A program made the translations under genes and the position numbers. Shown here one piece after another: positions 8,520 to 17,462 of a DNA stretch of 64,000 bases (positions are counted from its first letter, which is position 1; the number at the start of each line of letters is the position of its first letter). This DNA comes from Chloroflexota bacterium (lineage in GTDB: Bacteria; Chloroflexota; Anaerolineae; J102), in assembly GCA_029782215.1 (NCBI GenBank), contig JAKOVD010000045.1:37802-101801 (forward strand), read 5' to 3'. The notes under the pieces were generated by a model. That model searched no databases. It saw only the letters and a program-made list of their open reading frames with translations, and was not told where the DNA came from.

Positions 8520-9763
8520 GAGACCCTGCGCACAAACCGCCCCATCCGCTCGATCGCGATCTCGATCTTCTCAGTGGAGGTGGCGTAGCAGCATCGCACG
8601 TGACCTTCGCCACCGGCGCCAAAGGAGACGCCGGGGATGACCGCCACCGCCTCCTCCTCAAGCAGCCGCTCGCAGAACGTGGTGTCGTCCAGGCCGGTGC
8701 GCTCGATCGAGGGGAAGACATAGAAGGCGCCGCGCGGCTCAAACGTGGCCAGGCCGATGCTGTTCAGACCATCGACGATCAGACGCCGGCGGGCGGCGTA
8801 GCTCTGGCGCATCTGCTCCACTGCCGCCTCCGCCCTGGGATCCGTAAGGGCGGCAATGGCGGCAGCCTGCGCCGTCGTGGGCGCGGACATGATGGTGTAC
8901 TGGTGCACCTTGCGCATGGCAGCCAGCAGATCGACCGGGGCGCAGACCCAGCCCAGACGCCAACCGGTCATGGCATGGGATTTGCTCAGACCGCCCAGGA
9001 GAATGGTGCGGTCCTTCATCCCCGGCAGGCTGCTGAAACAGGTGTGGCTGTAGCCGTAGGTCAGGCGCTCGTAGATCTCGTCGGAGATCACGAGGAGGTT
9101 GTGCTTCTCGGCCACATAGGCGATCTCCATCAGCTCGTGGCGGTCGAGGGCGGCGCCCGTGGGATTGCAGGGATAACCGATCAGCAGGGCCTTCGTCTGG
9201 GGGGTGACCGCCGCCTCGATCTCGGCCGCGGTCACGCGGAAATCGTCCCTGGCGCGCGTGGCGATCGGCACCTGCACGGCGCCGGTGAAGGCCACTTCCG
9301 CCGGGTAGGCGACGTAGCTGGGCTGCGGAACAATGACCTCATCGCCGGGATCCAGCGTCGCCACCGCCGACAGGTACAGGCCTTCGGACGAGCCCACCGT
9401 GATCAGGATCTCGGTCTCGGGGTCGTAGTGAACCTCGTAGCGCCGGTGCAGGTATTCGGCCAGAGCCACCCGCAGATCCCACATGCCCGAATTGGACGTG
9501 TACTGCGTCTGGCCGCGCCGCAGGCTGGCCACGCCCGCCTCCAGAATCACCTCAGGGGTGGTGAAGTCCGGCTCGCCGATGCTGAGCGAGATCACGTCCT
9601 CCATGCTGGCGGCAATGTCGAAGAACCGGCGCAATCCGGAGGGAGGGACGGCCGCCACCCGTTTGGAGATGCGCTCGCGGCTGGTGCCGTTGCCTTCGGT
9701 GACGAGCACCGCATCGGCGACGCTCTCCGGTTCGGTATGCTTCGAGTAGATAGCGATGGTCAT
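8516..9763 (-). CDS. Class I/II PLP-dependent aminotransferase
   Basis: A cytoplasmic fold-type I aminotransferase of 415 residues, aspartate/aromatic aminotransferase-like. Visible are [11 protein letters not shown], the GSSEGLYL cofactor loop, the YPCNPTGA motif binding the pyridoxal ring, ISDEIYE, the Schiff-base lysine in [15 protein letters not shown], and the C-terminal substrate Arg region ([13 protein letters not shown]). The roughly 30 residues before [11 protein letters not shown] are longer than usual. The gene lies inside the gat operon with ATGA overlaps on both sides. It may supply or use Asp/Glu-linked amino acids, but the substrate cannot be fixed by reading. Confidence 0.9.
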   Translation of the reverse strand: MTIAIYSKHTEPESVADAVLVTEGNGTSRERISKRVAAVPPSGLRRFFDIAASMEDVISLSIGEPDFTTPEVILEAGVASLRRGQTQYTSNSGMWDLRVALAEYLHRRYEVHYDPETEILITVGSSEGLYLSAVATLDPGDEVIVPQPSYVAYPAEVAFTGAVQVPIATRARDDFRVTAAEIEAAVTPQTKALLIGYPCNPTGAALDRHELMEIAYVAEKHNLLVISDEIYERLTYGYSHTCFSSLPGMKDRTILLGGLSKSHAMTGWRLGWVCAPVDLLAAMRKVHQYTIMSAPTTAQAAAIAALTDPRAEAAVEQMRQSYAARRRLIVDGLNSIGLATFEPRGAFYVFPSIERTGLDDTTFCERLLEEEAVAVIPGVSFGAGGEGHVRCCYATSTEKIEIAIERMGRFVRRVS

Positions 9764-9981
9764 GATGGCTCCTCAAACGTGCGGACGTCCCAGACCTCCG
9801 CGCGAAATTGATAACACAGCTCTTGCTGCTCGCCGGATTCGAGCTCGACCAGGAAGTGCAAGGCGTCAGGAGTGCGCCAGGAGCGCAGGACCTGGCCAAC
9901 GGCGATGCGCTGGTCGCCGCGCCACACGGCGGTCCGGCGCTCGGGATAGCTGGCGCCGGCGTAGGCTTCGACGCGGGTCAT
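9760..9981 (-). CDS. Small conserved protein between gatA and the aminotransferase (DUF6504-like)
   Basis: A 73-residue protein starting MTRVEAYAGASYPERR. The pattern of YPERRTAVWRGDQRIAVGQVL followed by a Trp-Arg turn and several short beta strands resembles small beta-barrel proteins annotated DUF6504; that match is from memory and weak. Four-base ATGA overlaps with gatA upstream and the aminotransferase downstream make it a real translated part of the operon. The function is unknown. A longer frame reaching 10152 lies inside gatA and has no support. Confidence 0.75.
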   Translation of the reverse strand: MTRVEAYAGASYPERRTAVWRGDQRIAVGQVLRSWRTPDALHFLVELESGEQQELCYQFRAEVWDVRTFEEPS

Positions 9982-11471
9982 GCCAGGGCTGGCTCCAGGG
10001 TGGGACGTTCCCGCCAACAGCCCGTGGCCTGTTCCAGGGCGTGGGCGATGCGCAGGATGGTGGCTTCGGCAAAGGGCTTGCCGATGACCTGCACGCCCAC
10101 CGGCAGCCGCTTCCCGTCCACCAGTGCAAACCCCGCCGGGACCGATACGCATGGCACGCCAGCCAGGGAGGTGGGGATGGTGAGCACGTCGGTCAGATAG
10201 AGCTCAACCGGGTCGGTTGGCGCCTCACCGATGACAAAGGGCGGGATGGGGACGACCGGCGCCACCAGGGCATCATAGGCCGCAAAGGCGTGGTCGAAAT
10301 CCTGGCGGATGAGGGTGCGAACCTTCTGGGCTTTGAGATAGTAGGCGTCGTAGTAGCCTGCCGAGAGCGCATAGGTGCCCAGCAGGATGCGGCGCTTGAC
10401 CTCAGGACCGAAGCCCTGCCCCCGGGTCTGGCGGTAGTTCTCCCACATGCTGGCGGCGCCAGCGCTGTGCCCGAAGCGCACACCGTCATAGCGGGCCAGG
10501 TTGGCGCTGAGCTCGGCCCCTGCCACCAGGTAGTAGACCGGCATGCCGTGGCGGGTATTGGGCAGCGACATCTCCTCGACCTCCGCGCCCAGGGAGGCCA
10601 GACGCTCGACGGCCTGCAGCACGGCGGCCTTGATCGACGGGTGCATGCCCTCGACCAGGTACTCGCGGGGCAGGCCCAGCCGCATGCCTTTGACGCCCCC
10701 ATCTAGTTCGGTCTGATAGTCGCCCACCGGCTCCGGCATGGTCGTGCTGTCGCGGGGGTCCTGGCCGGCGATAGCCGCCAGCAGGATGGCATTGTCGCGC
10801 GCGTCTTTGGTGATGGGCCCGATCTGGTCGAGCGACGAGGCAAAGGCCACCACCCCCCAACGCGACACCCGGCCGTAGCTGGGCCGCATGCCCACCGTGT
10901 TCGTCCAGGAGGCGGGCTGGCGCACGCTGCCCCCCGTGTCGGTGCCCAGGGCCGCCACGGCCAGGTCAGCAGCCACTGCCGCGGCCGAGCCGCCGCTGGA
11001 GCCCCCCGGCACACGGGCCAGATCATAGGGGTTGTGGGTGGTGAAATAGGCGGAGGTTTCAGTGCTCCAGCCCATGGCGAATTCGTCGGTGTTGGTTTTG
11101 CCCAGGAACACGGCGCCCAACTGCCGCAGCTTGCTCACGGCCGTGGCCTCGTAGGGCGGCATGAACCCCTTCAGAATGGCCGAGGCAGCCGTCGCAGGCA
11201 TACCCCGCAGCGTGATCATATCCTTGATCGCCAGCGGCACACCCAACAGCGGCGTGTCCTCCCCTGCGGCCCGCCTGTGGTCGGCGGCCTCGGCCTGGGC
11301 CATTGCCAGATCGGGGGCCACGTGCAGATAGGCCCGCACGCGACCATCCAGGGCGTCAATGCGATCAAGATAAGCCCGCGTCAGCTCGACGGCCGAGACC
11401 TGGCGGCGGCGCAGCAGGTCCTGGGCCTCGTGGATGGTGAGGGCGCCAAGGGCGGCGCCGGACTGGCTCAT
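9978..11471 (-). CDS. gatA: Aspartyl/glutamyl-tRNA amidotransferase subunit A
   Basis: The glutaminase subunit of GatCAB, releasing ammonia from glutamine and channelling it to GatB. At 497 residues it has full family length. The amidase-signature Ser-cisSer-Lys triad is visible: Lys in PLAIKDMITLRG, the two serines in PGGSSGGSAAAVAADL and GTDTGGSVRQPAS. Further conserved blocks are GMRPSYGRVSRWG and SLDQIGPI. It overlaps gatC by four bases upstream and the 73-residue gene by four bases downstream, so translation is probably coupled. Confidence 0.97.
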   Translation of the reverse strand: MSQSGAALGALTIHEAQDLLRRRQVSAVELTRAYLDRIDALDGRVRAYLHVAPDLAMAQAEAADHRRAAGEDTPLLGVPLAIKDMITLRGMPATAASAILKGFMPPYEATAVSKLRQLGAVFLGKTNTDEFAMGWSTETSAYFTTHNPYDLARVPGGSSGGSAAAVAADLAVAALGTDTGGSVRQPASWTNTVGMRPSYGRVSRWGVVAFASSLDQIGPITKDARDNAILLAAIAGQDPRDSTTMPEPVGDYQTELDGGVKGMRLGLPREYLVEGMHPSIKAAVLQAVERLASLGAEVEEMSLPNTRHGMPVYYLVAGAELSANLARYDGVRFGHSAGAASMWENYRQTRGQGFGPEVKRRILLGTYALSAGYYDAYYLKAQKVRTLIRQDFDHAFAAYDALVAPVVPIPPFVIGEAPTDPVELYLTDVLTIPTSLAGVPCVSVPAGFALVDGKRLPVGVQVIGKPFAEATILRIAHALEQATGCWRERPTLEPALA

Positions 11472-11767
11472 TGGCTCCCGTCCAGGATGGCGTGGACGCG
11501 AAAGTAATCGCCCTGCCGCTCCGGCGCATTGGCCAGCACCTCTTCAAGAGGCAGGCTGGGCCGGACCTCATCGTCGCGCATGACGCTGCGCAGGGGCAGC
11601 ACCGTGGCCGTGGGCGGCACGTGGGAAGTGTCCACCTCCTGCAAGGCGGCAGCGTAGTCGAGGACGGCCGAAAGCTGGGTGGCGAAAAGCGTAATCTCCT
11701 CTTCGCTGAGCTCCAGCTTGGCGAGTTCGGCGACGTGTTTGACTTCGGCAGCGCTCAGATGGGACAT
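11468..11767 (-). CDS. gatC: Aspartyl/glutamyl-tRNA amidotransferase subunit C
   Basis: The small GatCAB subunit that wraps around GatA and stabilises the GatA-GatB contact; 99 residues, normal for the family. Motifs: VKHVAELAKLELSEEE at the N-terminus, QLSAVLDYAAALQEVDT, then LPLRSVMRDDEVRPSL and a C-terminal GDYFRVHAILD. The ATG at 11767 is preceded by AGGA; a start ten codons upstream is possible but lacks family sequence. First gene of the operon, with a TATAAT at 11806-11811. Confidence 0.95.
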   Translation of the reverse strand: MSHLSAAEVKHVAELAKLELSEEEITLFATQLSAVLDYAAALQEVDTSHVPPTATVLPLRSVMRDDEVRPSLPLEEVLANAPERQGDYFRVHAILDGSQ

Positions 11768-11805
11768 AAAGGCGTCAGTCCTGGGGAAAACCGGCACATC
11801 CGCCG

Positions 11806-11814
11806 ATTATAGCA
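11806..11814 (-). promoter_or_regulatory. Extended -10 promoter of the gat operon
   Basis: On the minus strand TGCTATAAT is a consensus -10 hexamer with the extended TGn element. It implies a transcript starting near 11799 and a 5' leader of about 32 bases before gatC. No good -35 is seen, as is common with extended -10 promoters. Confidence 0.6.
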
Positions 11815-11992
11815 CGACCGGGCCGTGAGGAAAGAGGTGGAATCGCACAGAAGGGCGATCACGACGTCGCGCTGGGCATGCAGACGTGACGCGCGGCCCG
11901 TGCCGTGGCATGATACGGCTGCGACTGGGACCGCCGAGCCCCTGCTCGGCGCCCCCCGCACAGCACCTCATTCCTACCAAGGTGAAATGGAC

Positions 11993-13687
11993 ATGAACCA
12001 AACATGGTGGAAGGAAAGCGTCGTCTACCAGATCTATCCCCGCAGCTTCAAGGACAGCAACGGCGACGGCATCGGCGACCTGCGCGGCATCATCCAGAAG
12101 CTTGACTATCTGCAGGCGCTGGGCATCGATGTCGTCTGGCTGTCCCCCGTCTACAAGTCACCGAACGACGACAACGGTTACGACATCAGCGACTACCGGG
12201 ACATCATGGACGAGTTCGGCACGCTGGCGGACTGGGAAGAGCTGCTCGCCGGCATGCACCAGCGCGGCATCAGGCTGGTGATGGACCTGGTCGTCAACCA
12301 CACGTCGGACGAACACCCCTGGTTCATCGAATCGCGCAAATCCAAAGACAACCCCTACCGGGACTACTACATCTGGCGGCCACCCCGGGACGGCCACGAG
12401 CCCAACAACTGGTTGTCCCACTTCAGCGGCTCTGCCTGGCAGTACGACGAAGCTACGGGCGAGTACTTTCTGCATCTCTTCTCCAAGAAGCAGGCCGACC
12501 TCAACTGGGAGAACCCCGGGGTACGCGCCGAGGTCTATGATCTGATGCGGTGGTGGCTGGACAAGGGCATCGACGGCTTCCGCATGGACGTGATCAACAT
12601 GATCTCCAAGACGCCGGGCCTGCCGGACGCCCCGGTCATCAGCCCTGGTGACCGCTACCAGTACGGCGGCAAGTACTTCCTCAACGGACCGCGACAGCTA
12701 GAGTTCCTGCAGGAGATGAAGGTCAACGTGCTCTCGCACTACGACCTCCTCACCGTGGGCGAGACGCCAGGGGTGACGCCCCAGGACGCTATCGCCTACA
12801 CCCACCCCGAGACCGGCGCCCTGAGCATGGTCTTCCAATTCGAGCACATGCACCTGGACGCCGACCGCGACGAGTCCTCGCGGCGGAGCATCAAGCGCTG
12901 GCGCCTGCACGACCTGAAGGCGGTGATGACGCGCTGGCAGAAGGAGCTGGAGAACCAGGGCTGGAACAGCATCTATCTGACCAACCACGACCAGCCGCGG
13001 GCGGTCTCCCGCTTCGGGAATGACGACGTCTACCGCGTCGAATCGGCCAAGCTGCTCGCCACCTTCACCCACCTGCTGCAGGGCACGCCCTACGTCTACC
13101 AGGGGGAAGAGATCGGCATGACCAACGTCGCCTTTCCTTCCATCGCCGACTACCAGGACATCGAGTCCGTCAACATCTACTGGGAGTTGGTGAGGGAGAA
13201 GGGCATGGACCCCGGCGCGGCGCTGGCGCTCGTCCACGCCAAAGGCCGGGACAACGCCCGCACGCCGATGCAGTGGGACGCCGGCAGCCAGGCGGGCTTC
13301 ACGACCGGCGAACCCTGGATCAAGGTCAATCCCAACTATCCGGCCATCAACGTCGAGCAGGCGCTGGCGGACCCCAACTCGATCTTCCACTACTACCGGC
13401 GGCTGATCCAACTGCGCCGGCAACATTCGATCATGGTCTACGGCGTCTATGATCTGATCCTTCCTGACCATGACGAGATCTACGCTTTCACACGCACCCT
13501 GGAGGACGAGCGCCTGCTGGTCATTCTCAATTTCAGCAGCAACACGCCCGTCTTCAGCCTGCCCGCCGGCCTCGATTGTCCCGGCGCAGATCTGTTGATC
13601 GGCAATTATGAGACCGATCCCTCCGACGATCTCCACCAGCTTCGCCTGCGTCCCTGGGAAGCGCGGGTCTATCGCTGCAAAAGTTGA
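11993..13687 (+). CDS. GH13 oligo-1,6-glucosidase-type alpha-glucosidase
   Basis: A cytoplasmic glycoside hydrolase, 564 residues, cutting terminal alpha-1,6 (isomaltose/panose) bonds. It has the (beta/alpha)8 domain with VYQIYPRSFKDSNGDG, LVMDLVVNHTSDEH, the nucleophile region GIDGFRMDVIN (D199, V200), the acid/base Glu in LLTVGETPGV, TNHDQPRAVSRFG, and a C-terminal beta domain. Valine directly after the nucleophile is the known marker of alpha-1,6 specificity in this subfamily, so alpha-1,4 maltase is less likely. The ATG at 11993 is chosen over 11987 because AAGGTGA sits at proper spacing. A family-B palindrome follows the stop. It has no transporter neighbour. Confidence 0.93.
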   Translation: MNQTWWKESVVYQIYPRSFKDSNGDGIGDLRGIIQKLDYLQALGIDVVWLSPVYKSPNDDNGYDISDYRDIMDEFGTLADWEELLAGMHQRGIRLVMDLVVNHTSDEHPWFIESRKSKDNPYRDYYIWRPPRDGHEPNNWLSHFSGSAWQYDEATGEYFLHLFSKKQADLNWENPGVRAEVYDLMRWWLDKGIDGFRMDVINMISKTPGLPDAPVISPGDRYQYGGKYFLNGPRQLEFLQEMKVNVLSHYDLLTVGETPGVTPQDAIAYTHPETGALSMVFQFEHMHLDADRDESSRRSIKRWRLHDLKAVMTRWQKELENQGWNSIYLTNHDQPRAVSRFGNDDVYRVESAKLLATFTHLLQGTPYVYQGEEIGMTNVAFPSIADYQDIESVNIYWELVREKGMDPGAALALVHAKGRDNARTPMQWDAGSQAGFTTGEPWIKVNPNYPAINVEQALADPNSIFHYYRRLIQLRRQHSIMVYGVYDLILPDHDEIYAFTRTLEDERLLVILNFSSNTPVFSLPAGLDCPGADLLIGNYETDPSDDLHQLRLRPWEARVYRCKS

Positions 13688-13696
13688 GTGACACCG

Positions 13697-13729
13697 AGGT
13701 GCGACGCACTTCGCGAGTGCGTCGCACCC
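13697..13729. repeat. Palindromic element, family B
   Basis: A perfect hairpin with 13-base arms GGTGCGACGCACT (13698-13710) and AGTGCGTCGCACC (13716-13728) and loop TCGCG, about ten bases after the glucosidase stop. No T-run follows, so it is not a standard intrinsic terminator. Related elements lie at 48067 and 48506. Confidence 0.85.
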
Positions 13730-13755
13730 TGAGCATGCGTCGCACATGGCGGCCG

Positions 13756-13764
13756 TGCTATACT
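13756..13764 (+). promoter_or_regulatory. Extended -10 promoter implying a nearly leaderless transcript
   Basis: TGCTATACT ends eight bases before the ATG at 13773, so the expected transcription start falls at or within a few bases of the start codon. No Shine-Dalgarno sequence is present. This matches the layout at 31628-31633. Confidence 0.5.
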
Positions 13765-13772
13765 CGGCAGCC

Positions 13773-14279
13773 ATGTCCAAAGAGCACGCCCCCCTCACCG
13801 TCGGCCAACCGGCCCCGCACTTCCAGCTCAAGGCCGTCGAATCGCACCGGGTGGTCAGCACCGACCACCCCGCCGCCCGCGCCCTGGTGCTCACCTTCCA
13901 CGATGAGACCGCCATGGGTGCCGTCCGCGAGCTGCAGGAAACGGTGCGCGACGCCTATCCTGCGGCGAGCGACGTGCTCATGGCCAGCGTCGTCGATCTG
14001 AGCCGCGTGCCCCGCATGCTGCGCCGGGTTGTGGAGCCGGTGCTCAAGCAGGCCTATGCTGAGGCTGCTCGCTTCGTCCCGGCTGAGATGGACCCGGCCG
14101 ATTACATCATCATCCTGCCCGACTGGACGGGCGAAGTGGCGGCCCTCTTTGGCGCCCACCGCAGCGACAAGACGCCCCATCTGGTTGTGATCGACCGCGC
14201 CGGCCGGATGGTGGGTAGTTACGAGGGCAAAGCCCTGGCGCAGGCGGCTATGTCTCTGCTGACCGGCCTCACAGCTTGA
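13773..14279 (+). CDS. Thioredoxin/peroxiredoxin-fold protein without cysteines
   Basis: A 168-residue protein with the outline of an AhpC/TSA-type thioredoxin fold. It starts with LTVGQPAPHFQLKAVE, has a first beta strand ALVLTFHDE where peroxiredoxins place their catalytic Cys, then a helix, and ends TPHLVVIDRAGRMVGSYEG. It contains no cysteine at all, so it cannot act as a thiol oxidoreductase; a scaffold or binding role is possible. A start nine codons upstream (13746) is less likely because the -10 box TATACT lies between them. It overlaps the convergent VTT gene by 11 bases. Confidence 0.7.
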   Translation: MSKEHAPLTVGQPAPHFQLKAVESHRVVSTDHPAARALVLTFHDETAMGAVRELQETVRDAYPAASDVLMASVVDLSRVPRMLRRVVEPVLKQAYAEAARFVPAEMDPADYIIILPDWTGEVAALFGAHRSDKTPHLVVIDRAGRMVGSYEGKALAQAAMSLLTGLTA

Positions 14280-14898
14280 GCAGACGGTCGAAGAAACCGT
14301 AGCCGCCGTAGGCGAACAGGATGGCGCGCAGGGTCTTGCCGACCCACGTTGCCGCCAGGAAGTAGAGGACGGGGATGCGCAGCACCCCGGCCGTCATCCC
14401 GGCGAGGTCAAAGAGGGGGTTGGGAATGAAGGCCAGCACGGCAAAAAGGGCCAGGCCATAGCGGCGCACCAAGTGGGCCAGCCATTCGTAGCGCGGGCTG
14501 TCCTCGACCATGATGCTGCCGCTCGCCCCGGCCAGGTAGCCGGTCAGTTCCCCCAACGCCTGCCCCGTCCCCGCCGCCAGCCCCACCAGAAGGGGATTCA
14601 TGGCGGTCCCTGCCACGATCGGAATCAGCCATCCCGGCGCCGGGATGACGATCGTGGCGCTGCTAAGAACGCTGAGCGCAAAGACGCCCAGGTAGCCATA
14701 GTTGCCCAGGTGTTTGAGCCAGTCGCCGTTTAGCAGGAGCACCAGCGCCAACGCTGCGATGGCGATGGCGCCGGCCAGGCGCACGGCGAATTGGCGCCAT
14801 CGCGGGTCACCCCGGCTCCAGAGGCGCGGTGGGGGCTCTGGAGCCGGGGCTGGGGTCGCTTCGGCCGGCGTCTCTACGCCGGGCAGGGACCCTTGCAC
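14269..14898 (-). CDS. DedA/VTT-domain membrane protein
   Basis: A 209-residue inner-membrane protein of the VTT/DedA/SNARE-associated group, members of which act as lipid scramblases or undecaprenyl-phosphate recyclers. Roughly five hydrophobic stretches are visible, with VIPAPGWLIPIVAG and the VTT-type ending (FLAATWVGKTLRAILFAYGGYG). The N-terminal 25 residues are Pro/Ala-rich. No ATG is available; a GTG at 14898, 11 bases after the cyclophilin stop, is the best start. Its place at the end of a polysaccharide operon fits a lipid-carrier role, but that is inference. Confidence 0.8.
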   Translation of the reverse strand: MQGSLPGVETPAEATPAPAPEPPPRLWSRGDPRWRQFAVRLAGAIAIAALALVLLLNGDWLKHLGNYGYLGVFALSVLSSATIVIPAPGWLIPIVAGTAMNPLLVGLAAGTGQALGELTGYLAGASGSIMVEDSPRYEWLAHLVRRYGLALFAVLAFIPNPLFDLAGMTAGVLRIPVLYFLAATWVGKTLRAILFAYGGYGFFDRLLKL

Positions 14899-14909
14899 TC
14901 GCCGTGGCC

Positions 14910-15389
14910 TCAGACCTCGGTGATCGTGATCGTGTCGATCATATCGCCCTGCTCGATGGACATCAGCACCTCTTCGCCGCTCTCCAGCTTGCCAAAGACG
15001 GTATGCTTGCCATCCAGCCATGGGGTGGCCAGGTGGGTGATGAAGAACTGGCTGCCGTTTGTGCCGGGGCCGGCATTGGCCATGCTGAGGACCCCGCGGC
15101 TGTCATGCCTGAGGCTGGGGTCGATCTCGTCACGGAAGGTGTAGCCGGGGCCGCCGCGCCCGGTGCCGGTGGGGTCGCCGCCCTGGATCATGAAGTCCTT
15201 GATCACGCGGTGGAAGATGACGCCGTCGTAGAACTTCTCGCGGGCGAGGAAAACGAAGTTATTGACGGTGACAGGCGTCTTGGCGGCGTGCAGGCGCAAG
15301 GTCATGTCGCCCTTGTTCGTCTTGATCGTCGCCGTGTAGGTCTTGGTGAGGTCGATTTGCAGCGCGGGAGCTTTAGTATAGCGGGCCAT
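14910..15389 (-). CDS. Cyclophilin-type peptidyl-prolyl cis-trans isomerase, cytoplasmic
   Basis: A 159-residue single-domain cyclophilin catalysing proline cis/trans isomerisation. Motifs: [20 protein letters not shown], the catalytic Arg in [25 protein letters not shown] and [11 protein letters not shown]. There is no signal peptide, so it is the cytoplasmic partner of the exported triple-domain protein just upstream. The ATG at 15389 directly follows a heptamer array (15390-15510) and has no Shine-Dalgarno. A longer frame to 15461 would only translate the repeats ([14 protein letters not shown]), which is unlikely to be native. Confidence 0.93.
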   Translation of the reverse strand: MARYTKAPALQIDLTKTYTATIKTNKGDMTLRLHAAKTPVTVNNFVFLAREKFYDGVIFHRVIKDFMIQGGDPTGTGRGGPGYTFRDEIDPSLRHDSRGVLSMANAGPGTNGSQFFITHLATPWLDGKHTVFGKLESGEEVLMSIEQGDMIDTITITEV

Positions 15390-15510
15390 GGTGGGTTGAA
15401 GGTTGCAGATTAAAGGTTGAAGGTTGAAGTGAGTCGTCAGCAGTCGCCAGACATCAGTCACCAGTCGTCAGAAGGAATCCGTCTGACGACTGGCTACTGG
15501 CTACTGACTA
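15390..15510. repeat. Heptamer repeat block between two cyclophilin genes
   Basis: Three sub-blocks with seven-base period: GGTTGAA/GGTTGCA/GATTAAA (about 15395-15430), AGTCGTC/AGCAGTC/GCCAGAC/ATCAGTC/ACCAGTC (about 15431-15470) and CTGGCTA/CTGGCTA/CTGACTA (about 15489-15510). The last unit contains the TAG stop codon of the upstream lipoprotein gene. The inner sub-blocks contain complementary words (CAGTCGTCAG and CTGACGACTG), so the transcript can fold. Confidence 0.85.
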
Positions 15511-17442
15511 CTTTGCGATGATCTCGATGCTGGTGATCTTGGTGCCTGGGTCGGTGTCCTTCTCCGGGTCGCGCAGCTTGATCTGCTTGAGCACGTCCTC
15601 GCCGGCAGTGAGCTGGCCGAAGATGGTGTGCTGGTCGTCGAGCCAGGGTGTCGGAGCAAAGGTAATGAAGAATTGGCTGCCGTTGGTGTTGGGACCCCGG
15701 TTGGCCATACTCACCACACCCGCCTTGTCATGGCGCAGGGTGGGAACGAACTCATCCTCGAACGTGTAACCCGGCCCGCCGGCGCCGGTGCCGCTGGGAT
15801 CACCGGCCTGCGCCATGAAGTCCTTGATCACGCGGTGGAAGGTCGTGTTGTCGTAGAAACCGCTTTCGGCCAACACCACGAAGTTGTTCACAGCGTTAGG
15901 TGCGTCCTTCTCCTTCAGGTCGATCGTAAGGTCGCCTACATCGGTGTGGATGACGGCGCTGTAGTCCTTGGTGGGATCGATCTGCATGGCGGGGGCGCTG
16001 TTGAAGTAGCCGTCACGCTTCGCCGGTTCGACATCCGCCAGCGGGCGTTTGCCCTGCGGCGGCAGCGTTGGGCTGAAGGGCGTCGGCGTCGGCGTCGGCG
16101 CCGGCAACTGTGACGTGTCGGTCGTCGAGATGTCGATGCGTTGGACCAGAGTGCCCTTGGAATCACCTTCGCCGGGATTGGCCGGGTCGCGAATCTCCAG
16201 CTTGTCCAGCACGTCGGCTCCCTTGACGATCCGCCCCAACGGCGAGAAGCGTTCCGCCAGCCAGGGGGCGGCGCTCAAGGTGAAGAAGAACTGGCCGGGA
16301 TTGCTGTCGGGGGCCTGTTCGGGGCTGCCCAACCAGCCCTTGTCGTTGAAGACGCCCTTGGCCAGCTCGTCGGGGATGAAGTAGCCAGGGCTGCCGTTGC
16401 CGTTGTCGAGCGGGTCGCCGCCGATGGCGACCACCTTGTCGATCACCTGGTAGAAGTGGGTGCCGTCGTAGTAACCGGCACGAGCCAGGGCCACGAAGTT
16501 GTTGACGTTCTCGGGCGCCAGGTCAGAAGCCAGCTCCACGACGATGTCGCCGGCATCGGTATGGAATGTGGCCACGTAGATCTTGCCCTTCTCCAAGGCG
16601 TTTTCAGGAGCCTCGTTCCAGTAGTTGACCCGCTTTTCCGCGGGCATGGTTGCCATGAAGTGGTCGTCGGCCGACACGTCGGGGGCGAAAGGAGTGGGCG
16701 TGGTCGTGGGCGTCGGTAGTTTCGAGTTGCCAGCTTCCGAGATCTCGATGGTCCTGATCGCGTCGCCCATGAAGGTCGGATTCTGCTCGGGGTCGCGCCG
16801 GGTCAACTGGTCGAGCACGGCGTCGCCGTCGACCACCTGGCCGAAAATAGTGTAGTTGCCGTTCAGCCAGTCGGCAGGACCGAAGGTGATGAAGAACTGG
16901 CTGCCGTTGGTGTCGGGACCGCTGTTGGCCATCGCCAGGACACCACGCTTGTCGAAGCTCAACTCAGGATTGATTTCGTCGGCGAAGGTGTAACCGGGAC
17001 CACCCGTGCCGGTCCCGGTGGGGTCGCCGCCCTGGGCCATGAAACCGTCCAGCACGCGGTGGAAGGTCGTGTTGTCGTAAAACCCTTCCTTGGCCAGGAA
17101 GACGAAGTTGTTGACGGCGTTAGGGGCCTTGTCCGCCATCAGTTGGACGGTGATGTCGCCCTTGTCGGTCTTGATCGTCGCCACGTAGATCTTCGCGGGA
17201 TCGATGGTCATGGCAGGCGGCGCCGGCCACTGCTTGGCAGGGGCGCCGGGGGTGCCGAGGGCGTGGGCATTAGAGGCTTCCGGCGAGGCGGCAGGCGTAC
17301 CGGCAGCCTCGGGGCTAGACGTCGTAGCGGCTGCCGGCGTCGCCTGGTTGGCGGGAGGCACAGCGCCGCCGCAGGCGGCCAACAGTACTACGATGAACAG
17401 CAACATCAGGGGGAGGTAGCGAATCGGTTTCAAGGCGAACAC
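15508..17442 (-). CDS. Lipoprotein with three tandem cyclophilin domains
   Basis: A 644-residue exported peptidyl-prolyl isomerase anchored by lipid: a short basic N-terminus, a hydrophobic stretch and lipobox LLAAC (Cys24), then an Ala/Pro/Thr-rich linker. Three cyclophilin domains follow at about 85-240, 285-435 and 490-644, separated by PTP-type linkers ([25 protein letters not shown]). Domains 1 and 3 keep FHRV and NGSQFFIT. Domain 2 has FYQV and NPGQFFFT, so it lacks the catalytic Arg and is probably non-catalytic. The TAG stop is within a heptamer array. The start is GTG (17442) or the TTG three codons later, which is better spaced from AGAGAG. It lies 20 bases after the WecA-like gene, suggesting a role in folding envelope enzymes. 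Confidence 0.92.
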   Translation of the reverse strand: MFALKPIRYLPLMLLFIVVLLAACGGAVPPANQATPAAATTSSPEAAGTPAASPEASNAHALGTPGAPAKQWPAPPAMTIDPAKIYVATIKTDKGDITVQLMADKAPNAVNNFVFLAKEGFYDNTTFHRVLDGFMAQGGDPTGTGTGGPGYTFADEINPELSFDKRGVLAMANSGPDTNGSQFFITFGPADWLNGNYTIFGQVVDGDAVLDQLTRRDPEQNPTFMGDAIRTIEISEAGNSKLPTPTTTPTPFAPDVSADDHFMATMPAEKRVNYWNEAPENALEKGKIYVATFHTDAGDIVVELASDLAPENVNNFVALARAGYYDGTHFYQVIDKVVAIGGDPLDNGNGSPGYFIPDELAKGVFNDKGWLGSPEQAPDSNPGQFFFTLSAAPWLAERFSPLGRIVKGADVLDKLEIRDPANPGEGDSKGTLVQRIDISTTDTSQLPAPTPTPTPFSPTLPPQGKRPLADVEPAKRDGYFNSAPAMQIDPTKDYSAVIHTDVGDLTIDLKEKDAPNAVNNFVVLAESGFYDNTTFHRVIKDFMAQAGDPSGTGAGGPGYTFEDEFVPTLRHDKAGVVSMANRGPNTNGSQFFITFAPTPWLDDQHTIFGQLTAGEDVLKQIKLRDPEKDTDPGTKITSIEIIAK

Positions 17443-17462
17443 TCTCTGAGAACGGGGGTTGA

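Noticed and set aside
15390..15461. An N-terminal extension of the single cyclophilin
   Set aside because: It would be translated only from heptamer repeats; family sequence begins after [11 protein letters not shown].
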